NCBI RefSeq assembly: GCF_030581075.1
Contig: NZ_JAUQSW010000009.1
Span: forward strand, 62,001 to 126,000
DNA: 64,000 bases
Source of the DNA: Hymenobacter cheonanensis
Lineage (GTDB): Bacteria > Bacteroidota > Bacteroidia > Cytophagales > Hymenobacteraceae
Direction of reading: 5' to 3'
Under the pieces are notes generated by a model that saw nothing but the letters and a program-made list of their open reading frames with translations, was not told the DNA's origin and made no database searches. This document shows, one piece after another, positions 33,196 to 42,215 of this stretch. Numbering within the stretch: position 1 is the stretch's first letter; every line of letters starts with the position of its first letter. The translations under genes and the position numbers were made by a program.

Positions 33196-34932
33196 ATGAC
33201 CTACTCGTATCGCATCGTTGCCCACCTGCCGTGGCGGCGGCTGCTTGTGCTGCCCCTGCTGCTGCTGAGCCTGCTGGCCGCCGCCCAGGGCCAGCTTACT
33301 CGCTACCGCACCGGCAAAAGCCAGCTCGACCAGGGCCACTTCGCCGTGGCTATGCAAGAGTTGGAGCCGCTGGCCCAGCCCATCAACCACTTTGCCCAGG
33401 CCCCCGACGCGGCCTACCTCTACGCCGTGGCCGCCACCCGGCTGGGCAAGTGGGCCGAGGCCGAGCAGATGCTCAACCTGCTGCGCAACCAGTACCCCAC
33501 CTACCCCAGCCTCAACGAAGCGCTCTATTTGCAGGGCCAGGTGTCGTTCGAGCAGGGCGACTACGACACCGCCCTGCGCACCCTGGGCCAGTTGCCCGCC
33601 GAGCAGTACGCCGCCCCCCGCGAGGCCATGCAAACTACTTATTTAGCGAAGCTGAAGGACCGCGCCACTTGGCAGCGCCTCCAAAAACGCTACCCGCAGA
33701 GCAAGCTCATCGGCCGCCTCTACGCTGATTATCTGCTGAGTACGGGCCCGCTCGCCGACGCCGACCGCCAGCAGCTCGACGCCCTGGTGGCGCAGTTCAA
33801 GCTCGACCGCAGCCGCTACGCCGCTGCGCTGGCCCCTGGCGCGCCGGTGGCCGCACCCAAGGCCCAGCCGCGCAAGGGCACCTACAATATCGGCGTGCTG
33901 CTGCCCTTCGAGCTGCAAGACAATAGCTGGCAAACGCAGCGCAAAAACCAGTTCGTCACCGACCTCTACGCCGGCCTGCGCCTGGCCCAGGACTCGTTGC
34001 AGCGCGCCGGCCACCCGGTGCAGGTTTTTGCCTACGACACCGGCGCCGACACCCTCACGCTCAAGAGCGTGCTAGCCCTGCCCGAGCTGGCGGGCATGGA
34101 CCTGCTCATCGGGCCGGTGTATAAGTCGGGGGCCAAGCTGCTGGCCCGCTACGCCCGCGAGCACCAGATTATCTGCATCAACCCGCTCTCGCAAGATGCT
34201 GATTTAATTACCGATAACGCCTACCATTACCTCTACTCGCCCAGCGCGGCCACCCAGGCACGCGAGGCGGCGCAGTTTGCGGCCGTGTCGTTTGGCACCG
34301 GCCGGCCCGCCGTGCTGCTGCACGAAGACAGCAAGGACGACAACGATTTTGCCCTGGCCTACCAGGCGGCCTACGAGGCGGCGGGCGGCCACATCGCGGC
34401 CAGCCACGCCTTCCGGCCCGACGACCCGGCCAGCCTGTCGGCCGCGTTCCTGCCGGCCGAGCTTACCGGGGCTAGTCACGTCGTTATTGCTTCGGATAAC
34501 CGCAAGGTGGGGCCGGCCGCCTTCGCGGCGCTGGGCACCGTGCCCGCCGCCACCCGCCCGGCGCTGCTAGCCCCCGGCACCTGGCTCGACAACCCCAGCC
34601 TGGGCGTGGGCCAGCTCGGCAGCGCGGGCGTGTACTACTTCCAGCCCAAGTACTTTAATGCTAATGGCCTGGGTTATCGGCGTTTCCGCCAGCTTTACCT
34701 GGCCAAGCAAAACCTGCCGCCATCGGTGTTTGCCAGCCAGGGCTTTGAGCTGCTGCTATTTTTTGGCAATGCTTTGCAGCAGTACGGCCCCGCTTTCCAG
34801 AGCGGGCTAGCCAGCGCGCCGCCCCAGCCGGGCGCCATCTTCGAGGGCCTCACCTACCCTAGCGGTGCCCACGACAACCAGACCGTGCCGCTGCTCAAGC
34901 TCAGCAACCTGGAGCCGCAATTGCTGCGGTAA
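33196..34932 (+). CDS. TPR protein with periplasmic-binding (ABC substrate-binding-like) domain
   Basis: A 578-residue exported protein. A signal peptide (RRLLVLPLLLLSLLAAAQG) is followed by about 200 residues of tetratricopeptide-like helices (GHFAVAMQELEPLAQ, AVAATRLGKWAEAEQMLNLL, ALYLQGQVSFEQGDYDTAL). Then comes a type I periplasmic-binding fold: YNIGVLLPFELQDNSW, DLYAGLRLAQDSL, DLLIGPVYKSGAKL and a long second lobe. The layout recalls LpoA-like and Bacteroidota proteins in which the fold is not tied to a transporter; no permease gene is nearby. It may sense or bind a ligand at the outer or inner envelope. ATG 33196 is used; the 25 upstream codons are not protein-like. Confidence 0.8.
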   Translation: MTYSYRIVAHLPWRRLLVLPLLLLSLLAAAQGQLTRYRTGKSQLDQGHFAVAMQELEPLAQPINHFAQAPDAAYLYAVAATRLGKWAEAEQMLNLLRNQYPTYPSLNEALYLQGQVSFEQGDYDTALRTLGQLPAEQYAAPREAMQTTYLAKLKDRATWQRLQKRYPQSKLIGRLYADYLLSTGPLADADRQQLDALVAQFKLDRSRYAAALAPGAPVAAPKAQPRKGTYNIGVLLPFELQDNSWQTQRKNQFVTDLYAGLRLAQDSLQRAGHPVQVFAYDTGADTLTLKSVLALPELAGMDLLIGPVYKSGAKLLARYAREHQIICINPLSQDADLITDNAYHYLYSPSAATQAREAAQFAAVSFGTGRPAVLLHEDSKDDNDFALAYQAAYEAAGGHIAASHAFRPDDPASLSAAFLPAELTGASHVVIASDNRKVGPAAFAALGTVPAATRPALLAPGTWLDNPSLGVGQLGSAGVYYFQPKYFNANGLGYRRFRQLYLAKQNLPPSVFASQGFELLLFFGNALQQYGPAFQSGLASAPPQPGAIFEGLTYPSGAHDNQTVPLLKLSNLEPQLLR

Positions 34933-34993
34933 TTTTTAAGCTAGTAGCTGCCGACTGCTGGCATTGTTATAGCACCAAGAACAGAAAAAAAAC

Positions 34994-35098
34994 CGTCCTG
35001 CTGAGCTTGCCGAAGCATCTTGCCAGTCTTTGTGAGAGTAGTATTCCTACGCATTTCTACGCAACCAGCTAAGATGCTTCGGCAAGCTCAGCAGGACG
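34994..35098. repeat. Palindromic element E (GTCCTGCTGAGCTTGCC variant)
   Basis: Perfect 28-base arms (34994-35021 and 35071-35098) with a 49-base loop. It lies between two genes on the same strand, 72 bases before hemL. The variant base CCTGCTG replaces CATGCTG in both arms together. Confidence 0.9.
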
Positions 35099-35170
35099 AA
35101 CGTTTTCAACAGCCTTACTATTCAAAAACCACTGGCGCACAGCGCATAGCCCCCAGCTCAATTATTCAGA

Positions 35171-36466
35171 ATGACGACTTCCGAATCTCTTTTCGCCCGC
35201 GCCCAGGAACTGATTCCGGGTGGGGTTAACTCGCCGGTGCGGGCCTTCCGCTCGGTGGGTGGCGCGCCCGTGTTTATGCAGTCGGCCCAGGGCGCCTGGC
35301 TCACCGATGTCGATGGCAATAAGTACGTTGACTTTATCAACTCGTGGGGGCCGATGATACTCGGCCACGCCTTTGCGCCGGTGCAGGAGGCCCTGGCCCA
35401 GGCCCTGCCCGACTCGTTTTCGTTCGGCGCGCCCACCCGGCGCGAGGTCGAGATGGCCGAATTACTTATCGAAATGGTGCCCAGCCTCGAAAAAGTGCGG
35501 CTGGTAAACTCCGGCACCGAGGCCACGATGTCGGCCATTCGGGTGGCGCGGGGCTACACGGGGCGGCCCAAAATCCTCAAGTTTGAGGGCTGCTACCACG
35601 GCCACGGCGACTCATTTCTCATCTCGGCCGGCTCGGGCGCGCTCACGCTCGGCACCCCCGACTCGCCGGGCGTGACCGAGGGCGTGGCCCAGGATACGCT
35701 CACGGTGCCCTACAACGACCTGGCCGCCGTGGAAGCCGCCATTGCCGCCAACCCGGGCCAGATTGCCACCATCATCATCGAGCCGGTGGTGGGCAATATG
35801 GGCCTCGTAGAGCCCGCCAAAGGATTTTTGGCCGGCCTGCGGGCCCTGTGCACCCAGCACGGCATCGTGCTGCTGTTTGATGAAGTGATGACGGGCTTCC
35901 GGCTAGCCCCCGGCGGCGCGCAGGAGCGCTTTGGCGTGACGCCCGACCTGACGACGCTGGGCAAAATCATTGGCGGCGGCCTGCCCGTGGGCGCCTACGG
36001 CGGCCGCGCCGACATCATGAACCAGGTGGCGCCCGCTGGCAAGGTGTACCAGGCCGGCACGCTCTCGGGCAACCCCCTGGCCACGGCCGCCGGGCTAGCC
36101 CAGCTGCGCTACCTGCACGAGCACCCCGAGGTGTACCAGCAGCTCGAAGCCACCAGCACCCGCCTGGCCGACGGCACCCGCCAGATTGCCCAGGAGTTGG
36201 GCCTGAACTACACCGTAAACCAGGTGGGCTCCATGTTCAGCCTGTTCTTCACGGCTGAGCCGGTAAACAACCTGGAGGATGCGAAGAAGGCTGATTTGCC
36301 GGCTTTTGGGCGCTACTTCCACGCCATGCTGCAGCGCGGTATTTACCTGGCACCGTCGCAGTTTGAGGCCTTATTTATCTCCACGGCCATCACCGAGGAG
36401 CTAGTGGAAAAGTATCTCACGGCCTGCCGCGAGTCGCTGATGGAGGCGCACGGCCTTGCGGCGTAA
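35171..36466 (+). CDS. hemL: Glutamate-1-semialdehyde 2,1-aminomutase
   Basis: A 431-residue PLP enzyme of the C5 heme pathway, converting glutamate-1-semialdehyde to 5-aminolevulinate in the cytoplasm. It starts with the canonical SLFARAQELIPGGVNSPVRA and shows NSGTEATMSAIR, CYHGHGDSFL, LLFDEVMTGFR and the Schiff-base Lys265 in TTLGKIIGGGLPVGAYGG. Length and order are normal. It is not next to other heme genes. The ATG at 35171 follows an A/T-rich leader without Shine-Dalgarno sequence. Confidence 0.97.
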   Translation: MTTSESLFARAQELIPGGVNSPVRAFRSVGGAPVFMQSAQGAWLTDVDGNKYVDFINSWGPMILGHAFAPVQEALAQALPDSFSFGAPTRREVEMAELLIEMVPSLEKVRLVNSGTEATMSAIRVARGYTGRPKILKFEGCYHGHGDSFLISAGSGALTLGTPDSPGVTEGVAQDTLTVPYNDLAAVEAAIAANPGQIATIIIEPVVGNMGLVEPAKGFLAGLRALCTQHGIVLLFDEVMTGFRLAPGGAQERFGVTPDLTTLGKIIGGGLPVGAYGGRADIMNQVAPAGKVYQAGTLSGNPLATAAGLAQLRYLHEHPEVYQQLEATSTRLADGTRQIAQELGLNYTVNQVGSMFSLFFTAEPVNNLEDAKKADLPAFGRYFHAMLQRGIYLAPSQFEALFISTAITEELVEKYLTACRESLMEAHGLAA

Positions 36467-36483
36467 TTTTGCGCGCAAGGCCT

Positions 36484-36623
36484 GACTACGTCGCCCTACG
36501 GTTCGCAAGGTTGAGCGAGGTTCCGCGCAGGCACTTTCTTAATTTCCGGTCAGGCGCCGGTGTAAGCTGGCTCGCGCCTACGCGGCACTTCGCCAGCCTT
36601 GCGAACCGTAGGCCGACATAGTC
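36484..36623. repeat. Long imperfect hairpin between hemL and the next gene
   Basis: Arms at 36484-36513 and 36594-36623 match with three mismatches (GACTAcGTCG, CTACGGTTCGCAAGG core), and imperfect pairing continues inward through GCGAGG / CCGCG segments. It is not of the TGTCATTGCGAG family. It may be a decayed mobile palindrome or a terminator for hemL. Confidence 0.7.
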
Positions 36624-36669
36624 AAACCTTTTTACTTTGCGAAACCTCGCGCTCTTTTCTACGCTGCCC

Positions 36670-37581
36670 ATGCGCCGTTCGCTCAGCCTGTTTCTGCTGT
36701 TTTTTTCGCTGGCTAGCCACGCCCAGACGCCCGCCGAAACCAACAAGCAGCTTTTTGACCGCACCATCGACGAGCTGAACTTCCGCACCTTCGAAACGGT
36801 GTACGACAAGCACTTCACGCGGCAGAAATACCCGGCTACGCTGCGCACGGCGGCCGCCCGCCGGCAGTTTGCGGGCTTCGAAAACAACGCCGAGCTGCAA
36901 AAGCTCTTTCTCAACTACAACGGCGTGGCCGAGCGCTACAAAGCGCGCTTCGGCAACGGCCCGCTCTCGCAGGCCGAGTTTGAGAAGCAGCTCAATGGCG
37001 TGGTGCGCGACCGCAATTTTGAGTTCTTCATTCGGGGCCTGCCGCGCGACGAGCGCTCGGCGCTCATCCGTACCGAGCAGCGCCTCATTAAGCAAGCTAC
37101 GGCCCAGTTCAACGCCAGCGGCGCGGCCTCCAAGCCCGCCCCGCAGCCCGAGGAGCCCCTGGCCGTAGCCGCGCCCCTCACCACCAACGGCCCTGCCCCC
37201 GGCGAGGCCGAGCCGGCCGCCAGCCCCGCCGCCGAGCCCGAAATGCGCCCCACCAGCGCTGCTCTCAGCGAAACCGCACCCGCTACCAGCGGCCCCGGCT
37301 GGGTGGGCTACTTCACGCTGCTGCTGAGCCTGGGCTCGTTTGGCCTGCTGCTCTACACGGTGGCTAGCCTGCTGCCCGAGCTGAACCGCCTGCGCCGCCG
37401 CGTGCGCGACCTGGAAAGCGAACAAACCTACTATGATGACCCGGCCGGGACCGATGCGGAGCCCGACCAGCCGGCGCCGCCCGCCGCCCGCGGCCCGGGC
37501 TTTTTCAGCCGCTTCAAGCCGCAGTCTACCGGCGAGCTACCAGCCGATAGCTACGACGATACCGACGACGAGCACAATTAA
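36670..37581 (+). CDS. Secreted, single-pass membrane protein of unknown function
   Basis: A 303-residue protein from ATG 36670: signal peptide MRRSLSLFLLFFSLASHAQ, a charged helical region (~20-155), a Pro/Ala-rich linker (~155-210), one transmembrane helix (GWVGYFTLLLSLGSFGLLLYTVASLL), a short coiled coil (LNRLRRRVRDLESEQ) and an acidic tail with GFFSRFKPQ. Upstream in-frame TTG 36637 is inside the likely promoter (TTTACTTTG). No known family. The topology places the N-terminal domain outside the cytoplasm. It lies between hemL and dcd and may be expressed alone. Confidence 0.75.
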   Translation: MRRSLSLFLLFFSLASHAQTPAETNKQLFDRTIDELNFRTFETVYDKHFTRQKYPATLRTAAARRQFAGFENNAELQKLFLNYNGVAERYKARFGNGPLSQAEFEKQLNGVVRDRNFEFFIRGLPRDERSALIRTEQRLIKQATAQFNASGAASKPAPQPEEPLAVAAPLTTNGPAPGEAEPAASPAAEPEMRPTSAALSETAPATSGPGWVGYFTLLLSLGSFGLLLYTVASLLPELNRLRRRVRDLESEQTYYDDPAGTDAEPDQPAPPAARGPGFFSRFKPQSTGELPADSYDDTDDEHN

Positions 37582-37626
37582 CAATCCTTCCAATTTCACG
37601 CCGATTCTATTGTTAAAGAGTCGTCC

Positions 37627-37669
37627 ACAAAATCCGTGAAATCCGCTTAAATCCGAAAAATCCGTGATT
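37627..37669 (+). repeat. AATCCGTGAAATCCGC repeat copy overlapping the dcd start
   Basis: This 43-base stretch matches 26027-26069 (before guaA) at 39 of 43 positions, in the same orientation relative to the downstream gene. Its final GTGATT contains the GTG start codon of dcd (37664-37666), so the repeat encodes the first two codons. Confidence 0.85.
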
Positions 37670-38203
37670 CTGACTGACCAGCAAATTCGCGCCGAAATGG
37701 AGCGCGGTACCATCGTGGTGCAGCCCTTTGACCCTGGCTGCCTGGGTACCAACTCCTACGACGTGCACCTGGGCCCCTACCTGGCTACCTACGACGACGC
37801 GGTGCTCGATGCCCGCCGCCACAATACCATTACCACTTTCGAAATGTCGGCCGAGGACGGTTACGTGCTTCAGCCCGGCATTCTGTACCTGGGCGTAACG
37901 GCCGAGTACACCGAAACCCACGCCCACGTTCCTTTCCTGGAGGGCAAGAGCAGCGTGGGCCGGCTAGGCATCGATATTCACGCCACGGCGGGCAAGGGCG
38001 ACGTAGGTTTTTGCAACTATTGGACGCTGGAAATCAGCGTGTCGATGCCCGTGCGGGTGTACCCGGGTATGCCCATCGGGCAGCTCATCTACTTTGGTAT
38101 TCAAGGCGATGTGCAAACGTTTTACAACCGCAAGCAGTCGGCCAAGTACAACGAGCGCAGCGACCGCCCGGTAGAAAGCATGATGTGGAAAAACCAGTTT
38201 TAG
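37664..38203 (+). CDS. dcd: dCTP deaminase
   Basis: A 179-residue enzyme deaminating dCTP to dUTP as the first step to dTTP. The start MILTDQQIRAEMERG is typical; the core has GTNSYDVHLGPY, LEGKSSVGRLGIDIHATAGKGDVGF with the catalytic Arg and Glu context, and GMPIGQLIYF. Trimeric dUTPase/dCTP deaminase fold. The start codon GTG 37664 lies inside a dispersed repeat copy; no ATG lies nearby in frame. Since the second residues (ILTD) are those expected for the family, the gene has probably adopted the repeat as its initiation site. Confidence 0.95.
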   Translation: MILTDQQIRAEMERGTIVVQPFDPGCLGTNSYDVHLGPYLATYDDAVLDARRHNTITTFEMSAEDGYVLQPGILYLGVTAEYTETHAHVPFLEGKSSVGRLGIDIHATAGKGDVGFCNYWTLEISVSMPVRVYPGMPIGQLIYFGIQGDVQTFYNRKQSAKYNERSDRPVESMMWKNQF

Positions 38204-38207
38204 CAAG

Positions 38208-38270
38208 TGTAGGGTAAGCTTTAGCTTGCCGTATCGGGCTACCGATGGCAAGCTAAAGCTTATCCCTACA
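38208..38270. terminator. Hairpin after dcd
   Basis: A 23-base arm (38208-38230, TGTAGGGTAAGCTTTAGCTT core) pairs with 38247-38270 with a one-base bulge; loop 16 bases. It starts four bases after the dcd stop. There is no long T-run, so termination is probable but not certain; it may be a palindromic repeat. Confidence 0.65.
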
Positions 38271-38298
38271 ATCCTAACCCGCCCCTGAGTTTTGCGTT

Positions 38299-38354
38299 AA
38301 AACCGGTAGTTGATTGGCGCGCTGGCCTTGGCGCGGTAATTGGCTACCGGTTTT
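38299..38354 (+). promoter_or_regulatory. Inverted repeat upstream of the Spy-like gene
   Basis: AAAACCGGTAG (38299-38309) and CTACCGGTTTT (38344-38354) are exact reverse complements, 34 bases apart and ending 22 bases before ATG 38377. They could be an operator or the stem of a leader hairpin; which cannot be told. Confidence 0.4.
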
Positions 38355-38376
38355 TATACTCATGCTTCGCTCGCCC

Positions 38377-38916
38377 ATGAAATCTGCTTTTGCCCTTTTA
38401 CTGCTGGCAACCACGCTGGCGGCCCACGCCCAGCAAACGACGCCGGCAACGCCCATGCCGCAGGATAAAACCCAGCCTAGCCCCCGCCTCAACCCGCTTA
38501 CCGACCGCGCCGAGCACCTGAGCGACCAGATGACGCGCGACCTGCGCCTCAACGGCTACCAGTCGGCCCGCCTGCGCGCCATCAACACCGATAAAATAAC
38601 CAAGCTTGCCGCCGCCGAGCGCCAGTACGCCAACAGCCCCGAGCAGCTCGACAAGCAGTCGAAAGCCATTGCCCGCGAGCGCGATACCGAGCTGCAAGGC
38701 GTGCTCACTACCGACCAGTACACGGACTACTTCGACGCCCGCAAGCGCTACGCCCAGGCCGACCGCGACTACTCGCGCAATGCCTCGGCCTCCATCCTCG
38801 TGAATTCGGTGCAAAACCCGGCCCCGGTGCGCGCCAACAACGCTACCATCGCCCCCACCAAAACCAAGGATACCCGCCGCGCTGGCGAGCCTTTTGGGCG
38901 CACCCTGCGCCAGTGA
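38377..38916 (+). CDS. Spy/CpxP-like periplasmic protein
   Basis: A 179-residue exported protein from ATG 38377 (MKSAFALLLLATTLAAHAQ signal peptide); ATG 38362 is also possible. The mature part is helical with LTDRAEHLSDQMTRDLRLNGYQSARLRAINTD and ELQGVLTTDQYTDYFDAR, the repeated helix-LTxxQ pattern of the Spy/CpxP/heavy-metal-resistance family. Such proteins act as periplasmic chaperones or stress sensors. An 11-base inverted repeat (AAAACCGGTAG at 38299-38309 and its complement at 38344-38354) sits just before the gene and may be an operator. Confidence 0.75.
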   Translation: MKSAFALLLLATTLAAHAQQTTPATPMPQDKTQPSPRLNPLTDRAEHLSDQMTRDLRLNGYQSARLRAINTDKITKLAAAERQYANSPEQLDKQSKAIARERDTELQGVLTTDQYTDYFDARKRYAQADRDYSRNASASILVNSVQNPAPVRANNATIAPTKTKDTRRAGEPFGRTLRQ

Positions 38917-38937
38917 AAAGCCTAGCGTAACTCACAC

Positions 38938-38972
38938 AAAAACGCCCTGCTATACTCTAGCAGGGCGTTTTT
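38938..38972 (+). terminator. Intrinsic terminator after the Spy-like gene
   Basis: Perfect 15-base arms (AAAAACGCCCTGCTA and its complement), five-base loop, with a run of five T at the end. It can also serve the convergent M1 peptidase gene. Confidence 0.92.
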
Positions 38973-39047
38973 ACGTATTGGGTGAGTTGAACTAAGAAGA
39001 ATAGGTAAAATTTAATTTTGCCTTTCTACTTCAATCCACCTGAGAAG

Positions 39048-41519
39048 CTAGGGTGCCGCCTCAATGGCCTGCACGGCCGCGTCTACCAGCGTCGTGGTCT
39101 GGGCGGCGCTGGGCCGGGCAGCGTGTTGCTGTTGCAGCTGGCGCAGCAGGCCAATAAGCGGCTTAGCAACCCCGTAAGACTTGAATTGCACGCCCATATC
39201 GCGAATGCGCGTGATGCCGGCCGTGAGCGCCGCCGGGTCGTCGAGGCGCCCTAGCAGGGCGCTCAGGCCAGCCAGCATATCAAAGCGGCCCTGGGCACCG
39301 GCGGCGTCAAACTTAGCCAGCACCAGCGGCCACTGAGCGGCACTGCCGGCCTGGCCATACACCGTCACCTGCGCCACGGCCAGTGCGCCTTTGGCATCGC
39401 CTTCAAACGCCGTGGCGCGGGCCAGCGCCTGGGCGGGCTGCAACGGCAGCAGCCCCACCAGCGCCGCGCCCTGCACCTTATACGACCGGCTAGCCATCGC
39501 CTGGGTGAAAACGGCGGTGTAGCGCTTGTCGGCCAGCGTGCCTAGGGCGGTGAGGGCCGCCGCCTGCACCGGCACCACGGGGTCGGCGGCGGCCAGGCGG
39601 GCTAGCGCGGGGGCGGCGGCCTGGCGCAGCGCGGGGTTTTTGAGGTCGAGTAGCTCGCAGGCCAGCTGGCGTAGCTCAGGCGACTTATCGGTGAGGCCGG
39701 CCACTAGCAGGTGCTGGGCCTGCGGGTCGGCTAGCTGGGCCGGGGCCACGGTGAGGGCCTCGCGGCGGTCGAGGTAGCCCGGGGCGTGCGCGTATTGATA
39801 CGCGAGCTGGGCTAACGATTTATGGTCCTGCTTCTGCCAGAGCAGCACCTTATCAGCGTCTACGTTCACCAAATCGGGGCGGGTGGCGGCCGGGAAATAC
39901 AGCGTATCCACGGCGTGGCGCAGGGTGGCGGCGTAGCGCTGGGCGCGGCCGTTGCGGTAAACATCCACGGCCAGCGGCAGCGTAAACGGCGCGCCGGCCT
40001 GGGTTTGGCGCACCACCACGGCCTGCCGCTGCCGGGTAGCATCCCATTGGTAGTCAATAGTTACAATCGGGTGGCCGGCCCGGTAATACCACTGGTCGAA
40101 AAACCAGTTCAGGTCCTGGCCCGAGGCTTCTTCCAGGGCTAGCCGCAGCTGCTGAGCCTCGCCGGTGCCAAAGGCGTTTTGAGTCAGGTAGCGCTTCAGG
40201 CCCTGCAAAAACACCTCCTCGCCCAGGTAGGCGCGCAGCATGTACAGGATGCTGCCGCCCTTTTGGTAGGTCACGTTGTCAAACATATCCTCCTTATCGG
40301 CATACGCGAAGCGCACCAGCGGCTTGGGGTAGTTGCCCGGGTCGCGGAGGTAGGTGCGCCGGTTGCGCTCGGCGTGGGCGGCGCCCGCGTCGGGGCCGTA
40401 CTCGTGCTCGGCCCACAGCACCTCGCTGAAATTGGCAAACGACTCGTTCACCGTCAGGTTGCTCCAGCTTTCGCAGGTCACGTAGTCGCCAAACCAGTGG
40501 TGAAACAGCTCGTGCGCCGTTTCGCGCTCCACGCCCGCGTACTCCCAGTCGAGCAGCTCGCGGGCCGTGCCCTGGGCCTGCTCGCCAAAGAGCGAGGCCG
40601 TGGTGTTTTCCATCGCCCCGCTCACGTAGTCGCGGCACACAATCTGGCTGTACTTGTTCCACGGAAAATCAACCCCTAGCCGCTGGCTGAAAAACTCCAG
40701 CATGCGTGGCGTTTTGCCGAAGATGGCTCGCGCCTGGCCAGCGTACTGAGGCTCAAAGTAGTAGCTCACTTCCTTGCCGCGCCAGGTGTCGGTCGTTTTG
40801 CGAAAGTCGCCCACGGCCAGCATAAACAGGTACGGCGCGTGGGGCTCGCTCATCAGCCACGTATCGGTGCGCAGGCCCGGCCCGGCGGGCACCTGCTGGG
40901 CTAGCCGGCCGTTGCTCAGGGTCAGGTACTTGCTGGGCACCGTGAGGCTGATTTCGCTGGTCGATTTCTGATTGGGCTTATCCAGCGTGATAAACCAGGC
41001 CGAGTTGGACTCGCTCTCGCCCTGCGTCCAGATTTGCACCGGCTTGCCCTTCACCGCGCTGTCGGGGTTGATGAAATACAAGCCCTTAGCCCCCGAAATG
41101 GCCGCGCTGCCCTTGGCCTGCAGCTCATCGGGCTTGGCCGTGTACTCAAAATACAGTGTGTAGCGCTCCTGCGCCGGCACCAGCCGCCCGAGCTGAATGC
41201 GCAGCTGCTGCTGATTGTAATCGTACTTGAGCGGCACCAGCGTCGCGCCCTGCACCAGGCTCACCGCCTTGATATCCATGCCCTTGGCATCGAGCCGCAC
41301 CGAGTCGGTGGGCGTGCCGTGGGGCTGTAGCGTCAGCCACTCCTGGCCGTAGAGGTAGCGCTTGGCATAGTCGAAGCGCACGGCCAGCTTGGTGTGCACC
41401 AGGTCGTTGACGCGGCGGGCGGTGGCGCGATACGGGCCAGCCGCCGGTTGCTGGGCCTGGGCCGTAAGGGCCGGCCCGAGGGCTAGCGCGGCCGGCAAAA
41501 GAGGCAGAAAAAATCGCAC
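39048..41519 (-). CDS. Secreted M1-family metallo-aminopeptidase
   Basis: An 823-residue exported zinc aminopeptidase. A signal peptide (FFLPLLPAALALGPALTAQAQ) precedes the N-terminal beta domain. The exopeptidase motif is GAMEN, and the zinc site is His336-Glu337-x-x-His340 with Glu359, 18 residues on (HELFHHWFGDY...NES). The C-terminal ~230 residues are helical repeats, as in aminopeptidase N and the HEAT-like tails of Bacteroidota enzymes. It trims N-terminal residues from peptides in the periplasm or outside. GTG 41519 is the start; a near-consensus box CAGCTTTG lies about 20 bases upstream. Convergent with the Spy-like gene. Confidence 0.92.
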   Translation of the reverse strand: MRFFLPLLPAALALGPALTAQAQQPAAGPYRATARRVNDLVHTKLAVRFDYAKRYLYGQEWLTLQPHGTPTDSVRLDAKGMDIKAVSLVQGATLVPLKYDYNQQQLRIQLGRLVPAQERYTLYFEYTAKPDELQAKGSAAISGAKGLYFINPDSAVKGKPVQIWTQGESESNSAWFITLDKPNQKSTSEISLTVPSKYLTLSNGRLAQQVPAGPGLRTDTWLMSEPHAPYLFMLAVGDFRKTTDTWRGKEVSYYFEPQYAGQARAIFGKTPRMLEFFSQRLGVDFPWNKYSQIVCRDYVSGAMENTTASLFGEQAQGTARELLDWEYAGVERETAHELFHHWFGDYVTCESWSNLTVNESFANFSEVLWAEHEYGPDAGAAHAERNRRTYLRDPGNYPKPLVRFAYADKEDMFDNVTYQKGGSILYMLRAYLGEEVFLQGLKRYLTQNAFGTGEAQQLRLALEEASGQDLNWFFDQWYYRAGHPIVTIDYQWDATRQRQAVVVRQTQAGAPFTLPLAVDVYRNGRAQRYAATLRHAVDTLYFPAATRPDLVNVDADKVLLWQKQDHKSLAQLAYQYAHAPGYLDRREALTVAPAQLADPQAQHLLVAGLTDKSPELRQLACELLDLKNPALRQAAAPALARLAAADPVVPVQAAALTALGTLADKRYTAVFTQAMASRSYKVQGAALVGLLPLQPAQALARATAFEGDAKGALAVAQVTVYGQAGSAAQWPLVLAKFDAAGAQGRFDMLAGLSALLGRLDDPAALTAGITRIRDMGVQFKSYGVAKPLIGLLRQLQQQHAARPSAAQTTTLVDAAVQAIEAAP

Positions 41520-41680
41520 GGGCAGAGAAAGAATAAGAGTAGCCGGTGCAAAGCTGGCTCACGCCTCCCTAACGGGCAGCAAAACCCGGCGGCCCGACAC
41601 GCTAGTTGCAGCAGATAGCGCCACTAGCTCAATTATTACCCGTTCGTAGTCAATACTTTAGCAAGCAAGCAGCCATTAAA

Positions 41681-41707
41681 AAAGGCTTCCCGTCCTGGGA
41701 AGCCTTT
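41681..41707 (-). terminator. Intrinsic terminator of gldC
   Basis: AAAGGCTTCCC (41681-41691) pairs with GGGAAGCCTTT (41697-41707) over a five-base loop. On the minus strand the stem is followed by a T-run, directly after the gldC stop at 41733. Confidence 0.85.
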
Positions 41708-41732
41708 CCGGTACAGGTATCCCTAGCTGTGG

Positions 41733-42071
41733 CTACTGGTTGGTAGCGCCCTGCTCGTCGATGTAGTCGCTGAGGTCCTTGCAGAGCTTGCGCATCATCT
41801 CGGCCATTTTCTTATCGCCGGTAGCGGTCTGGATGGTTTCGGCCATCGAGCCGATATTATCGACCACGAAGTACTTCATGGCATCGGTGGGCATGTCCTT
41901 GGTCCAGAGGTCGATTTTCATCGTGGCGTCGGCATTGCGGTCCCAGATGGCCACGTTGATGGCCTTGGCAAACTGAATGTCGGGGCCCGCATCGGTGGCT
42001 TGCCAGCTAATGGCCTCGGGTACTTTCTGGTCGTCGAGGGCAATGCTGAAACGGATTTCTGACTTTTTCAT
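41733..42071 (-). CDS. gldC: Gliding motility protein GldC
   Basis: A 112-residue soluble protein starting MKKSEIRFSIALDDQKVPEAISW, the characteristic GldC opening, followed by ATDAGPDIQFAKAINVAIWD and LWTKDMPTDAMKYFVVDN. GldC is a small protein widespread in Bacteroidota and originally tied to gliding in Flavobacterium, with GldB. Its exact role is unclear, and it also occurs in non-gliding species. It has a terminator directly downstream and palindromic element F upstream, so it is probably monocistronic. Confidence 0.93.
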   Translation of the reverse strand: MKKSEIRFSIALDDQKVPEAISWQATDAGPDIQFAKAINVAIWDRNADATMKIDLWTKDMPTDAMKYFVVDNIGSMAETIQTATGDKKMAEMMRKLCKDLSDYIDEQGATNQ

Positions 42072-42099
42072 AATACTGCTAGTCGGGATTCTAAAAATA

Positions 42100-42195
42100 G
42101 TTTGTCATTGCGAGCAACGCGAAGCAATCGCACCAAAACGTAACCCTAGCGGCTCGTCCTGGTGCGATTGCTTCGCGTTGCTCGCAATGACAAAC
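42100..42195. repeat. Palindromic element F (TTTGTCATTGCGAGCAACGC variant)
   Basis: Perfect 36-base arms (42100-42135 and 42160-42195) around a 24-base loop. It lies between dnaN and gldC, both on the minus strand, and could end dnaN transcription. Confidence 0.92.
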
Positions 42196-42215
42196 GTGTT
42201 TTAATGGGCTAGTAC

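Noticed and set aside
24737..42195. CRISPR-like repeated palindromes
   Set aside because: Copies are kilobases apart, variable, and without regular spacers or cas genes.
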